From Acidimicrobiales bacterium (lineage in GTDB: Bacteria > Actinomycetota > Acidimicrobiia > Acidimicrobiales > RAAP-2), in assembly GCA_025449805.1 (NCBI GenBank), contig JANWIR010000071.1:1-53027 (forward strand): 53,027 nt of DNA, in the 5' to 3' direction. Position numbers and translations under genes: made by a program. The notes below the pieces were generated by a model that made no database searches, was not told the origin of the DNA, and was given only the letters and a program-made list of their open reading frames with translations. Of the stretch, positions 30,669-40,136 are shown one piece after another. Position 1 is the stretch's first letter; every line of letters starts with the position of its first letter.

Positions 30669-31942
30669 CCACGACTAATCAGGCGTGGTTCGACCGCGCC
30701 CTCGCCGTCATTCCCGGGGGCGTCGACTCACCGGTGCGTTCGTTTCGCTCGGTTGGCGGCACGCCCTACACGGTCGCGCGCGGTGAGGGGGCCTACGTCG
30801 TCGACGTCGAGGGTCGGCGCTACGTCGACTTCGTACAGTCCTACGGCGCGTCCATCCTGGGCCACGCCCACCCGGCCGTCGTCAGCGCGCTACGCGAGGG
30901 GGCGACCCTCGGCACGACCTTTGGTGCGCCCACGCCGGGCGAGGTCCTCCTCGCCGAGGCGATTACCGAGCGCGTGCCCGGGGCGGAGCAGGTGCGATTG
31001 GTCTCATCGGGCACCGAGGCCGTAATGAGCGCCGTGCGTCTCGCGCGCGGACATACCTCGCGAAGTCGAATCTTGAAGTTCGACGGCTGTTACCACGGAC
31101 ACTCCGACGCGTTGTTGGTCGCGGGCGGTAGTGGTGTCGCCCAGTTGGGGTTGCCCGGTTCGGCGGGGGTGACCGCGGGCGCCATCGCCGACACGGTGGT
31201 GGCCCCCTACAACGTGGTGCCCACGCTGGACGAGAGTTTCGCCGTGGTACTCGTCGAACCGGTGGCCGCCAACATGAATTTGGTCGCGCCAGCGCCGGGG
31301 TTTCTTGAGGGGCTGCGCGCCGAGTGCGATCGCGTCGGCGCCCTCCTGATCTTCGACGAGGTCATCACCGGCTTTCGCCTCGCCCGAGGGGGCGCGGGCG
31401 CCTACTTCGGCGTCACGCCCGACCTGTGGTGTTTTGGCAAAGTCATTGGCGGCGGGTTGCCCGTGGGCGCCTTCGCCTCGACGCGTGCGATCTTCGCGTC
31501 ACTCGCGCCTAACGGTCCCGTGTATCAGGCGGGAACCCTTTCGGGTAATCCACTCGCCACCGCGGCCGGTACGACCGTGCTGTCGTTGGTCGGTGCGTCC
31601 GACCTCGACGCACTCAGTGCGCGCGTCGACAACTTCGCCAACGCGCTGGCCGCGACGATTCGCGACGCGGGTCTCGTCGCCGTGACGCCACGGGTCGGAC
31701 CGCTGCTCGGGCTGTACCTTTCGCGAGAAGAGTCGAGCGCGCCCACCAACTTCGCCGAGGCGAAGGTTCTGTGCGACAACGGTCTCTACGGACCGTTCTT
31801 TCACGCCATGCTCGACCAGGGCGTGGCCCTGGCGCCCGGCGCCTACGAGATCATGTTCGTGTCGCTGGCCCACGGCGAGCGCGAACTGGACCAGACGCTC
31901 GAGGCGGCCCACCGCGCCGCGCTCGTCGCACGGCGTTCGTGA
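30665..31942 (+). CDS. hemL: Glutamate-1-semialdehyde 2,1-aminomutase
   Basis: A 425-residue PLP enzyme converting glutamate semialdehyde to 5-aminolevulinate. ALAVIPGGVDSPVRSFRSVGG, FVQSYGASILGHAHP, LIFDEVITGFRLA and the PLP Lys in CFGKVIGGGLPVGAF are all present. TTG 30665 overlaps the hemB stop (TTGA) and has GGAAGAG eight bases upstream; GTG 30656 is a weaker option. With hemA it completes the C5 route in one cluster. Confidence 0.94.
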   Translation: MTTTNQAWFDRALAVIPGGVDSPVRSFRSVGGTPYTVARGEGAYVVDVEGRRYVDFVQSYGASILGHAHPAVVSALREGATLGTTFGAPTPGEVLLAEAITERVPGAEQVRLVSSGTEAVMSAVRLARGHTSRSRILKFDGCYHGHSDALLVAGGSGVAQLGLPGSAGVTAGAIADTVVAPYNVVPTLDESFAVVLVEPVAANMNLVAPAPGFLEGLRAECDRVGALLIFDEVITGFRLARGGAGAYFGVTPDLWCFGKVIGGGLPVGAFASTRAIFASLAPNGPVYQAGTLSGNPLATAAGTTVLSLVGASDLDALSARVDNFANALAATIRDAGLVAVTPRVGPLLGLYLSREESSAPTNFAEAKVLCDNGLYGPFFHAMLDQGVALAPGAYEIMFVSLAHGERELDQTLEAAHRAALVARRS

Positions 31943-33033
31943 CGACCCTACGCAGTGAGGGCTGGTCGGTACGTCCCACCTTCGTACCCGGCGGTCCGAC
32001 GCGGGACCTCTCGTTGTGGTGCGACGAGGCCGGACTCACGCAGATTGGCGGCGACCCGGTCGTGGCCTGGCAGACGCCGTGGCTCGAAATTGGCGCGTTG
32101 CAACTCGTGCGCACGTCGCGCGCCATGGCGCTGCTGGCGACGATTGACGCGGTGCGCTACTGCTGGCGACGCGGTTCGCTTGAGGACTTCGAGGCCTGGC
32201 GTGCGGTTGTGCTCACCCACGGCGGTACGGTGACACGCCAACGCCCACGAGCGGGCGTCCTCGCCGTGGTCGCCATGGTGCTCCTCGCCTCCTTCGGCGG
32301 CGCGATCGCGGCCTGGTTCAATCGGGGATCTGCCAAGAGTGCCGAGTTGGTCGGCGCGCGCGCGGTCAACCTAACGCTCGCGGATCTCCCGAGTAGTTGG
32401 TACGTGTCGCCGAACCCGTTGCTGGCCAACCTGGTGCCGCCGAGCAGTCAGGTCATCGTCGCGACGCCCACCACGCTCGCGCCCAAGGCCGGATCATTCT
32501 TTGACAAAGTGGCGACGACTTTTCAGTCGTGTCTAGGTGTCAGCGCGCGCGCTGACCGGGTCTACGGAGCGGCCGGCCAGCAGCCCGATTTCCAAGTCTC
32601 GTCCAACGTCTTTGCGACCACTGACTTCGGCGGAGCGGAGGTCGCGTCCACTACCCAGTACTACGCGACCACGACGATGGTTCGACGCGACCGGGCCGAA
32701 ATGAGTCGGACCAACTTTGGCTCGTGCTTGGCGACGTCGTCGGCGGTCATCGTGTTGACGGGCAACCACCTCAGGGTGCCGTCGCACGTGGCGGCGAGTA
32801 ACTGGCGGCCCGTGACGTTTCTTCACGGCTTTGCGCGTGGCGGCGTCGCGAGCCTCGCGGCGCCCGGCGTCGCCTCATCGTTGCAACTGGTTATGGCCGT
32901 TGTCGTCAGCGGTCATTACGAGGTCACCGTGAGCGGCGTGACGAGTTCGTGGACCAAGTCCGAGAGTTTCTTCAACGGCGTCGTGAACACCGTGCTCGCT
33001 CGCGTGAGTTCAACGAGCGCGACGGCGGTTTAG
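31939..33033 (+). CDS. Membrane-anchored protein of unknown function
   Basis: A 364-residue protein coupled to hemL by a GTGA overlap; longer frames would lie inside hemL. Residues 1-100 form a soluble Trp-rich region (FVPGGPTRDLSLWCDEAGLTQIGGDPVVAWQTPW). One hydrophobic helix follows at about 105-127 (AGVLAVVAMVLLASFGGAIAAWF), then a Ser/Thr-rich extracellular-looking domain with two Cys (QSCLGV, GSCLATS) that may form a disulfide. No family is recognised. It converges with and overlaps the iron permease gene by four bases. Confidence 0.6.
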   Translation: MTTLRSEGWSVRPTFVPGGPTRDLSLWCDEAGLTQIGGDPVVAWQTPWLEIGALQLVRTSRAMALLATIDAVRYCWRRGSLEDFEAWRAVVLTHGGTVTRQRPRAGVLAVVAMVLLASFGGAIAAWFNRGSAKSAELVGARAVNLTLADLPSSWYVSPNPLLANLVPPSSQVIVATPTTLAPKAGSFFDKVATTFQSCLGVSARADRVYGAAGQQPDFQVSSNVFATTDFGGAEVASTTQYYATTTMVRRDRAEMSRTNFGSCLATSSAVIVLTGNHLRVPSHVAASNWRPVTFLHGFARGGVASLAAPGVASSLQLVMAVVVSGHYEVTVSGVTSSWTKSESFFNGVVNTVLARVSSTSATAV

Positions 33034-33884
33034 GCGACGCGCTGCGCGTGACGCTTCGGGCGAACTTTGCCAATCGACACGAAGAGTCCGACGCACACGC
33101 CCAGGTAGACAATCCACACAATCCCCTGCAGAATCGTGGGGTGATCGGCGTAACCAAAGAACGAGTGGAGCACGTCGCCGAGGTTCGAACTTTGGGTGAT
33201 CGCTCCCGAGGTGTTCCACAAGACGTGGCGGCCGAAAGGGAGCCAGCCGAGTTGTTGAAGATTCTCCACCGCGTTGGCGAGTAGTCCGGCGGCGAAGACC
33301 ATGAGCGCAATCCCCATGACGCGAAAGAAGATTTTGTAGTTGAGTTTCGCGCCGAGACGATAAATCGCCACCGAGATGGCCGACGCGACGGCGAGACCCG
33401 CGACCGCGCCCACCAGCAGGAGCTTGCCGTGGGGCGCGGGGCCTTGGTGCGAACTCGCGAAGATAATGGCCAGGGTGAAGACCATCGTCTCGAGCCCTTC
33501 GCGTCCGACGGCCTGAAAGGCCAGGATTCCGACGCCGAAGCGTGAGCCCTTCGACAGCGCGACGTCGCTGCGGCCACGTAACTCACTACTCATCGTCCGG
33601 GCGTGACGGCTCATCCAAAAGGTCATGGCCGTCAAGACGGCCGCCGCGATGAGGTAGGTGATGGTCTCGAAGTAAGCCTGGACGTTTGAGCCGTTGTAGT
33701 GATCGATTAAGTAGTAGGCACCAACACCGCCGGCCAGGATGAGGCCGAAGGAGGCGGCGATCCCGATGAAGACGTCGCGAAAGCGGCGTCGCTCGCCAAT
33801 TTGGTCGAGGTACGACAACAAAATGGCCACGATCATCGAACCCTCGATGCCCTCGCGCAAAAAGATGACGAAGGTAGGAATCAT
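33030..33884 (-). CDS. FTR1-family iron permease
   Basis: A 284-residue membrane protein with seven hydrophobic helices. The two iron-binding motifs R-E-G-x-E are present: LREGIEGSM near the N-terminus and VGREGLETMVF in helix 4. Family members move ferric iron across the membrane after ferrous oxidation. EfeO and EfeB partners are not adjacent, so it may work alone or with distant genes. The ATG overlaps the TGA of an 11-codon leader frame (33881-33916), and no ribosome-binding site is seen, suggesting translation by reinitiation. Confidence 0.88.
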   Translation of the reverse strand: MIPTFVIFLREGIEGSMIVAILLSYLDQIGERRRFRDVFIGIAASFGLILAGGVGAYYLIDHYNGSNVQAYFETITYLIAAAVLTAMTFWMSRHARTMSSELRGRSDVALSKGSRFGVGILAFQAVGREGLETMVFTLAIIFASSHQGPAPHGKLLLVGAVAGLAVASAISVAIYRLGAKLNYKIFFRVMGIALMVFAAGLLANAVENLQQLGWLPFGRHVLWNTSGAITQSSNLGDVLHSFFGYADHPTILQGIVWIVYLGVCVGLFVSIGKVRPKRHAQRVA

Positions 33885-33916
33885 TGGGCGAAACGTTCGC
33901 GAACTCGCATACTCAC
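33881..33916 (-). CDS. 11-codon leader frame in front of the iron permease
   Basis: GTG-started frame encoding MSMRVRERFAQ, whose TGA overlaps the permease ATG (ATGA). TAGCCT lies seven bases upstream of its GTG, which suits a leaderless mRNA starting at this frame. The peptide is Arg-rich (three of eleven). It could simply load ribosomes or could sense something; the sequence alone cannot decide. Confidence 0.4.
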   Translation of the reverse strand: MSMRVRERFAQ

Positions 33917-33923
33917 CTATCCG

Positions 33924-33929
33924 AGGCTA
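33924..33929 (-). promoter_or_regulatory. -10 element of the leader frame and iron permease
   Basis: TAGCCT on the minus strand, seven bases before the leader GTG. Confidence 0.4.
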
Positions 33930-33951
33930 ACGGGGTTCGCAGATGTTGCGC

Positions 33952-35304
33952 TCACGCACTGAGGCGTGCCCGCTCGCGCGTGCCGTCGCCCAACAGCAAG
34001 TCAAAGACCTGGTCGGGAAGGACGTTCGTGAGGCGCACGAGCGCGCGATAGCCCAGCTCCGCCGGTCCGCGTTGGTCGTTACGCATGAGATTGGCCATCA
34101 CCGCGAGAAGTTCATTCATGACCGGCGCGACGCGCAGTCCCGCCCCGACGCACACCGAGAGAAGCTGGGGCTGGGAGATCAGGCGCACGAAGGCTCGCGC
34201 CACGCGGTAGTAGTCCCGGTAGGCCTGGTCGAGACGCTCGTCGTACAGTTCGAGCGCTTCGGGACGGTTGCTCACCAGCGCTTCGGCGACGACGCCGGCG
34301 GCGAGGCGACCGGTTTCGTAGCCGTAGGCGATGCCCTCACCGTTAAAGGGATTGATGGTGCCCGCGGCGTCGCCAATCACGAGGGTGTTCGCGCCCACGC
34401 GTGGACCGATCGCGAGGCCCATCGGGAGTCGTCCCCCCGTTGGGGCGCCCAGGTTGGTCGACTCGTTGAGGCCCCAGGCCTCACCGACCTGCGCGACGAA
34501 GTACTCCTGCAGTTTGGTGGTGTTGACGCCCTTCCAGGCGCCGCCGGTCGAGAGTAGTCCCACCCCGACGTTCACCCGACCGTCGCCCAGTGGGAAGATC
34601 CAGCCGTAGCCGGGGACCACGGCGCCGGTGGTGTCGCGAATGTCGAGGTGCGAGTCGATCCAACCCTCGTCGTGACGATCGCTCGTGTAGTAACCACGCA
34701 GCGCCATGCCCATGGGCCACGAACGATTACGCGTGGTGCCCAGTTCGCGCCCGAGGCGCGAGTTCTGCCCGTCGGCCGCGATGACGTAGCGCCCCTTGAT
34801 TTCGCGAAGTTCACCCGTCTCGGTGTCGCGCACGAGCACCCCGGCCGCGGCGCGCAGTTTCGTGGGGCTCGGGTCACCGGGTTCGAGCAGTCCCACGGCT
34901 TCGGCGTAATTGAGCACGGTGGCGCCGTGGGCGCGGGCGGTCTCGGCGACCAAACCGTCGAGGTTGAAGCGGGTAATCGTGTAGCCGTAGTTGGGAAACG
35001 TTGGGTGTTCAGGCCAGTTCATCTCGAGTGAGGCGCCAAAGCCGAAGGCGCGAAGTCCCTCGTAGCGATGGCCGTGCGCGATGAGCTCGTTTTCGAGGCC
35101 CATTGCTTGGAGTTGATAGACCGATCGAGGCGTGAGGCCGTCACCGCAGGTCTTCTCGCGGGGAAAGTGCTTCTTCTCGATGAGCAGCACCTTCCAGCCC
35201 GCGCGCGCGAGCCAGAACGCGCAACTCGAGCCACTCGGACCCGCGCCGATAATCAGAACGTCGTAGTGAGGAGTGGGCGTGGGGAGTTCGGCGAGACGTT
35301 GCAC
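33952..35304 (-). CDS. Geranylgeranyl reductase family flavoprotein (MenJ-like)
   Basis: A 450-residue FAD enzyme. YDVLIIGAGPSGSSCAFWLARAGWKVLLIEK is the FAD-binding start, CGDGLTPRSVYQLQAMG the family block, and VIGDAAGTINPFNGEGIAYGYETGRLAA the second FAD motif. In mycobacteria the MenJ member saturates one isoprene unit of menaquinone. Divergence from nuoA, as in other actinobacteria, supports a menaquinone role. GTG start with TAGGCT six bases upstream. Confidence 0.87.
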   Translation of the reverse strand: MQRLAELPTPTPHYDVLIIGAGPSGSSCAFWLARAGWKVLLIEKKHFPREKTCGDGLTPRSVYQLQAMGLENELIAHGHRYEGLRAFGFGASLEMNWPEHPTFPNYGYTITRFNLDGLVAETARAHGATVLNYAEAVGLLEPGDPSPTKLRAAAGVLVRDTETGELREIKGRYVIAADGQNSRLGRELGTTRNRSWPMGMALRGYYTSDRHDEGWIDSHLDIRDTTGAVVPGYGWIFPLGDGRVNVGVGLLSTGGAWKGVNTTKLQEYFVAQVGEAWGLNESTNLGAPTGGRLPMGLAIGPRVGANTLVIGDAAGTINPFNGEGIAYGYETGRLAAGVVAEALVSNRPEALELYDERLDQAYRDYYRVARAFVRLISQPQLLSVCVGAGLRVAPVMNELLAVMANLMRNDQRGPAELGYRALVRLTNVLPDQVFDLLLGDGTRERARLSA

Positions 35305-35310
35305 GACCCC

Positions 35311-35316
35311 AGCCTA
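35311..35316 (-). promoter_or_regulatory. -10 element of the MenJ-like gene, leaderless start
   Basis: TAGGCT on the minus strand, six bases (GGGGTC) before GTG 35304. Confidence 0.5.
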
Positions 35317-35368
35317 GGTGGACGCTCTCATTCGTTTTCGAGGGACCTCGTTGATTCTGGTAGAACTG

Positions 35369-35818
35369 ATGGACGTGGACCAGTACTTACCGATACTGGG
35401 GCTCCTCATTTTGGGGGTGCTCTTTGCGTCGGGTTCCTTCGTAGCCTCGTCGCTGCTGGCGCCGCGTAAGCGACCCTCGGACGCGAAGCTCGCCCCCTAC
35501 GAGTGCGGCATCGTCCCCGAAATCGAGCCCCCGCAGCGCTTTCCCGTGCGGTTCTACCTCGTCGCGATGATCTTCGTGATCTTCGATATTGAGGTTGTCT
35601 TCATGTACCCCTTCGCCGTTGTCTTCAAGCAACTCGGTACTTTTGGCTTGATCGAAGTGCTCGTCTTTTCGGCGACCGTCTTTGGGGCGTTGATCTTTCT
35701 GGTCTCTGAGGGAGCTCTTTCGTGGGGTCCCGTGAAGCACCTCGTTCCGGGGATGCCCTCGCGAACGAGCGCGTCCACCATCGTGCGTATTGGCGTCGAC
35801 GAGAATCGAGCGGCGTAG
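35369..35818 (+). CDS. nuoA: NADH-quinone oxidoreductase subunit A
   Basis: A 149-residue membrane subunit with three helices. [11 protein letters not shown] and [23 protein letters not shown] are invariant blocks of NuoA. It opens the complex I operon, which couples NADH oxidation to proton export with menaquinone as acceptor. ATG 35369 ([10 protein letters not shown]) is the likely start; GTG 35375 is possible, and the longer frame from 35318 has an unlikely N-terminus. Confidence 0.92.
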   Translation: MDVDQYLPILGLLILGVLFASGSFVASSLLAPRKRPSDAKLAPYECGIVPEIEPPQRFPVRFYLVAMIFVIFDIEVVFMYPFAVVFKQLGTFGLIEVLVFSATVFGALIFLVSEGALSWGPVKHLVPGMPSRTSASTIVRIGVDENRAA

Positions 35819-35820
35819 GC

Positions 35821-36378
35821 GTGGCGCTCGAAGATCTGCAACACAACTTCCTCACCGGTCGCGTCGAAGACTTGGTGCGTTGGGCGCGTCGAGCCTCAGT
35901 GTGGCCCGCGACGTTCGGTCTCGCGTGTTGCGCCATTGAGATGATGGCGGCCGGCGCCGCGGACTACGACCTCGCGCGTTTTGGCATGGAGGTCTTTCGT
36001 AACTCGCCTCGCCAGGCCGACTTGATGATCGTGGCCGGTCGCGTTAGTCAAAAGATGGCACCGGTGTTGCGCCAGGTCTACGACCAAATGATGGAGCCCA
36101 AGTGGGTTATCTCCATGGGCGTGTGCGCGTCGACGGGCGGTCTCTTTAATAACTATGCGATTGTCCAAGGGGTCGATCAAATCGTGCCCGTCGACGTCTA
36201 CGCGCCCGGGTGCCCACCGAGTCCCGAGACATTGATGCACGCCATTTTGACGCTGCACGAACAGATTCGTACCGGCGAAATCTTGCAACGTCGTCGCGAG
36301 GGACGCCCCACGCACATCCAGGCCGACGCCTGGACCCCCGACGTGCCCGTCACGGTGAGGGTGGGAACGCCGAAGTGA
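35821..36378 (+). CDS. nuoB: NADH-quinone oxidoreductase subunit B
   Basis: A 185-residue peripheral-arm subunit holding cluster N2, next to quinone. Ligand cysteines are seen in [19 protein letters not shown] and [14 protein letters not shown] 35821 starts two bases after nuoA; the longer frame from 35722 overlaps nuoA. The stop overlaps nuoC. Confidence 0.95.
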   Translation: MALEDLQHNFLTGRVEDLVRWARRASVWPATFGLACCAIEMMAAGAADYDLARFGMEVFRNSPRQADLMIVAGRVSQKMAPVLRQVYDQMMEPKWVISMGVCASTGGLFNNYAIVQGVDQIVPVDVYAPGCPPSPETLMHAILTLHEQIRTGEILQRRREGRPTHIQADAWTPDVPVTVRVGTPK

Positions 36379-36869
36379 TCCCGCTTCCTCCGATGGCCCC
36401 CCCAGGCGTGGCGACCAGTGAGTCGCTGGCGAGTGACCTGAGCTGCTTTCCGACGCCCGACGCGTACGTCGCGCTCGTGCGCGCCTTCAAGGATGACGGC
36501 TTTGAGCTCTGCGCCGATCTGTGCGGGGTGGACTACCTCGAGCACCCGGGACGGAACCTGCCCGACAGTGTGGTCCCGACGCGATTCGAAGTTGTCGTGA
36601 ATCTCTTGAGCCTCTCGAAACGTCAGCGCGTGCGCGTGCGCGTGCAGGCCGGCGACGACGAGCCACGCGTCGCCTCGCTGTTTGACCTCTACCCGGGCAC
36701 CGAAGCAATGGAGCGCGAAGCCTTTGACCTCTTCGGGATCCTCTTCGACGACCACCCCGACTTGACGCGCATCTTGATGCCCGAAGAGTGGGAGGGCCAC
36801 CCCCTGCGCAAGGACTACGCGGTGGGTCGAGTGCCCGTGCAGTTCAAAGAAGCCCCGGGTCCGCGATGA
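36375..36869 (+). CDS. nuoC: NADH-quinone oxidoreductase subunit C
   Basis: A 164-residue subunit. The 30-kDa signature appears as [48 protein letters not shown] 36375 overlaps the nuoB stop (GTGA); ATG 36393 is the alternative. It is separate from nuoD, unlike the nuoCD fusion of enterobacteria. Confidence 0.93.
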   Translation: MIPLPPMAPPGVATSESLASDLSCFPTPDAYVALVRAFKDDGFELCADLCGVDYLEHPGRNLPDSVVPTRFEVVVNLLSLSKRQRVRVRVQAGDDEPRVASLFDLYPGTEAMEREAFDLFGILFDDHPDLTRILMPEEWEGHPLRKDYAVGRVPVQFKEAPGPR

Positions 36870-38218
36870 GTGATCTCCACGTACGTAGCGCCGAGCGACC
36901 GGACTTTTTAACGGTCGAGACGTCAGAAGGAGCCCAGGGGCTCCAGGCGCGCGACGCGACATCGACGCTCGAACTCGGTCGCGAGTTGGGCGCGGTCTTG
37001 CGCGCGAATGGTCTCACCCTCGACCCCAACGACGTCGACCTCGAGCGGCGCGACGACGAAACAATGATCATCAATATGGGTCCGGCGCATCCCTCGACCC
37101 ACGGCGTGTTGCGCCTGATGCTCGAGCTCGACGGTGAGTTCGTCCTACGCACCAAGCCGGTGATTGGCTACCTGCACACCGGCATGGAAAAGACTGGCGA
37201 GGTGTTGACCTACGTTCAGGGTGGCACCAACGTCACGCGCATGGACTACCTCAGTCCGGTCGCCAACGAACTGTCCTACTCCATGGCCGTCGAGAAGCTC
37301 CTCGGTATAGAAGTGCCCGAGCGCGCCGTGTGGATTCGCATGCTGATGGCCGAGCTCAACCGCGTGGCGTCGCACTTGGTGTGGATGGCGACCAACGGCA
37401 TGGACCTCGGCGCGACGTCGATGATGATCTACGGATTCCGCGAGCGCGAGTTGATCCTGGCCTTTTTCGAGAAGACCGCCGGCCTTCGCCTCAACTTGAA
37501 CTACGTGCGCCCCGGCGGCGTGGCCGCTGACCTGCCCGACGGGTGGCAAGACGACGTGGCCATTATCTGCGACACCATCTTTGAGCGCAGCTTTGAGTAC
37601 GACCAACTCTTAACCGGTCAGCCCATTTTCCGCCAGCGCATGGAGGGCGTCGCGCCCATCACGGCCGAAGAGGCGCTCGCCCTGGGCGTGACGGGTCCGC
37701 TGCTGCGCTCGACCGGCGTGCCGTGGGACCTTCGCCGTACGATGCCCTACCTCGCCTACGACCAGGTCGACTTCGACGTCATCGTCGGTACCTACGGCGA
37801 CAACTTCGACCGTTACGCGATTCGCCTCAACGAGATTCGCGAGTCGATTCGTATCGTGCGCCAGTGTCTCGAAAAGATGCCGAGCGGCGACTACCGCAGT
37901 CAAGATCCCAAGGTCACCCCGCCGCCGCGCGCGCGCATCGGCGAGTCGATGGAGGCGCTGATTCACCACTTCAAACTCTTTACGGAAGGCTTCGCCGTAC
38001 CGGCTGGCGAGGTCTACTCAGCCATTGAGTCGCCGCGCGGCGAGTTGGGTTGCTACCTGGTGAGTGACGGCGGCCCCAAGCCCTACCGACTGCACGTGCG
38101 CGCCCCCAGCTTCGTCAACCTCCAAGCGGTGCCGCTGTTGATGCGTGGCGGATCGGTCTCCGACGCCATCACCGTCATCTCCACCGTTGACCCGATTATG
38201 GGTGAGGTCGACCGATGA
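36866..38218 (+). CDS. nuoD: NADH-quinone oxidoreductase subunit D
   Basis: A 450-residue 49-kDa subunit that forms the quinone pocket with NuoB. MGPAHPSTHGVLRLMLELDGE and GYLHTGMEKTGE are invariant. There is an N-terminal extension of about 65 residues before the homologous region (INMGPAHP), longer than in many NuoD. The ATG overlaps the nuoC stop; the frame from 36788 is rejected. Confidence 0.95.
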   Translation: MSDLHVRSAERPDFLTVETSEGAQGLQARDATSTLELGRELGAVLRANGLTLDPNDVDLERRDDETMIINMGPAHPSTHGVLRLMLELDGEFVLRTKPVIGYLHTGMEKTGEVLTYVQGGTNVTRMDYLSPVANELSYSMAVEKLLGIEVPERAVWIRMLMAELNRVASHLVWMATNGMDLGATSMMIYGFRERELILAFFEKTAGLRLNLNYVRPGGVAADLPDGWQDDVAIICDTIFERSFEYDQLLTGQPIFRQRMEGVAPITAEEALALGVTGPLLRSTGVPWDLRRTMPYLAYDQVDFDVIVGTYGDNFDRYAIRLNEIRESIRIVRQCLEKMPSGDYRSQDPKVTPPPRARIGESMEALIHHFKLFTEGFAVPAGEVYSAIESPRGELGCYLVSDGGPKPYRLHVRAPSFVNLQAVPLLMRGGSVSDAITVISTVDPIMGEVDR

Positions 38219-38829
38219 GCCACTTTCGCGTCGAGCTGCGCCAGCGCGCCGAAGAACTCGTAGCGCTCTACCCACGCAAGCGTTCGGCCATGTTGCCGCT
38301 GTTGCACCTGGTGCAAGAGCAAGACGGGTACTTGAGCGCGGCGGGTATCGCCGAGGTCGCCGAACTGACCGGCACGAGCGCCGCGGACGTGCGCGGGACG
38401 GCCGCCTTTTACGACATGTTTCACCTCGAGCCGGTGGGCAAGTACGTCGTGGGTATCTGCACGAACGTGGCCTGCCTACTCGCCGGCGGCCAGGAGTTGC
38501 TCGAACACGCGAGCGAAACGCTCGGCTGCGCGGTCGGCGCGACGTCCGACGACCACCTGTTCACCCTCGAAGAGACCGAGTGCCTCGCGGACTGTGACCG
38601 CGCGCCCTGCGTCCAGGTGAACCATCGCTACGTACGCACGACAACCGCGCCGGCCTTTGACGCCATGGTCGCGGACCTTCGCGAGGGACGCCTCGACGCG
38701 GACGTGCCCGCGCACGGCACGTTGATTCGCGTACGCCGCAGTGGGGGTCTTCGCGTAAGTCGTGAGGAACTCGCTGCCGAGCGCGCGAGTGCGCGCGCCG
38801 AGCGCGAACTTCGAGAGGCGAAGGGGTAG
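38215..38829 (+). CDS. nuoE: NADH-quinone oxidoreductase subunit E
   Basis: A 204-residue 24-kDa subunit with a 2Fe-2S thioredoxin-like fold. The four Cys ligands lie in GICTNVACLLAGG and TECLADCDRAPC. The start overlaps nuoD (ATGA). The C-terminal 40 or so residues are basic and acidic, helical, and go beyond the minimal fold. Confidence 0.93.
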   Translation: MSHFRVELRQRAEELVALYPRKRSAMLPLLHLVQEQDGYLSAAGIAEVAELTGTSAADVRGTAAFYDMFHLEPVGKYVVGICTNVACLLAGGQELLEHASETLGCAVGATSDDHLFTLEETECLADCDRAPCVQVNHRYVRTTTAPAFDAMVADLREGRLDADVPAHGTLIRVRRSGGLRVSREELAAERASARAERELREAKG

Positions 38830-38831
38830 TC

Positions 38832-40136
38832 GTGGCCGTGTTGGACGCTCCGCGCATCGTGTCGGCTCGCACCGAGTACGAGGACTCGCACACCCTGGCG
38901 CGCTTTCTCGCCACCGGCGGCAATGACGCACTGCGTAAGGCACTCACCATGCACCCCGAGGCGGTCGCGGCCGAGGTGGACGCGGCCTCGTTGCTCGGGC
39001 GCGGGGGCGCGGGCTTTCCGGCCGGACGTAAGTGGTCGATGTTGCGTAGGTCGGCGATCTCGTACCTCGTCGTCAACGGCGACGAATCCGAGCCCGCGAC
39101 CTTCAAGGACCACTTCTTGGTCGAGCGTGACCCCCACCAACTCGTTGAGGGCGTCACCATCGCCGCCTACGCCCTTCAGGTGAGTCAAGTCTTCATCTTC
39201 TTGCGCGGCGAATTCGCCCTCGGTCTTGAGCGCGTGCAACAGGCCGTCAACGACGCCTACGAGACCGGCGCACTCGGCAACAAAATCTTCGGTTCGAACT
39301 TCTCACTCGACGTGGTGGTGCACCCCGGCGCCGGTGCGTACATCTGCGGCGAGGAGACGTCGCTCATCGAGGCGCTCGAAGGCAAGCGCGGCTTCCCGCG
39401 CATCAAGCCGCCCTTCTTCCCGGCGGTGACCGGTCTCTACGGTGAGCCGACGGTTGTCAACAACGTCGAAACAATGTCCAATCTGCCCTGGATCGTGCTG
39501 CACGGCGGCGCGGCCTTCGCGGCGCTGGGTCAAGGTCGTTCGACCGGCACGCGGCTCTTCGCCCTCGCCGGACAGGTCAATCGACCCGGCGTCTACGAGA
39601 TCGAAATGGCGAAGAACACCTTCCGCGACCTCATCTTTGACCCCGCGCTCGGCGGCGGGCTCGCGCCCGGGCGCTCGGTGAAGGCGATCATTCCCGGAGG
39701 CGTTTCAGCGCCGTGGTTCTCGCCCGATCAACTCGACGTTCCCCTCGGTCAAGACGAGGTCGCCGAGCAAGGTTCGATGCTCGGCTCGGGCTCGGTGGTG
39801 GTGCTCGACGACTCGTCGTGCGTGGTGCGCGCGGCGTGGCGAATCACGAAATTCTTCTCGCGCGAATCCTGCGGCCAGTGCACACCGTGTCGCGAAGGTT
39901 CGGGGTGGATTGAACGGGCGATGTACCGTCTCGAACACGGCGGTGGTCGTGAGGAAGACCTCGATCTACTGCTCGACCTGTGCGACAACATCGCGCCCGG
40001 CCTGACTTGGCCCCCGCAGCAGACGACTATCTGCGTGCTGGGTCCGTCCATTCCTTCGTCCGTGAACTCCGCAATCTCGATGTTCCGCGACGATTTTCTC
40101 GCGCACGTGCGCCACGGAGGTTGCCCCCATGACTGA
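38832..40136 (+). CDS. nuoF: NADH-quinone oxidoreductase subunit F
   Basis: A 434-residue NADH-binding subunit. LLGRGGAGFPAGRKW binds NADH and FMN, GDESEPATFKD and GAYICGEETSLIEALEGKRG are conserved, and ESCGQCTPCREG gives cluster N3. It starts with GTG two bases after nuoE and overlaps nuoG by eight bases. Confidence 0.96.
   Translation: MAVLDAPRIVSARTEYEDSHTLARFLATGGNDALRKALTMHPEAVAAEVDAASLLGRGGAGFPAGRKWSMLRRSAISYLVVNGDESEPATFKDHFLVERDPHQLVEGVTIAAYALQVSQVFIFLRGEFALGLERVQQAVNDAYETGALGNKIFGSNFSLDVVVHPGAGAYICGEETSLIEALEGKRGFPRIKPPFFPAVTGLYGEPTVVNNVETMSNLPWIVLHGGAAFAALGQGRSTGTRLFALAGQVNRPGVYEIEMAKNTFRDLIFDPALGGGLAPGRSVKAIIPGGVSAPWFSPDQLDVPLGQDEVAEQGSMLGSGSVVVLDDSSCVVRAAWRITKFFSRESCGQCTPCREGSGWIERAMYRLEHGGGREEDLDLLLDLCDNIAPGLTWPPQQTTICVLGPSIPSSVNSAISMFRDDFLAHVRHGGCPHD

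Noticed and set aside
33901-33935. DtxR/IdeR-type iron box in front of the iron permease
   Set aside because: TTAGCCTCGGATAGGTGAG is only a weak palindrome and matches the consensus at too few positions.
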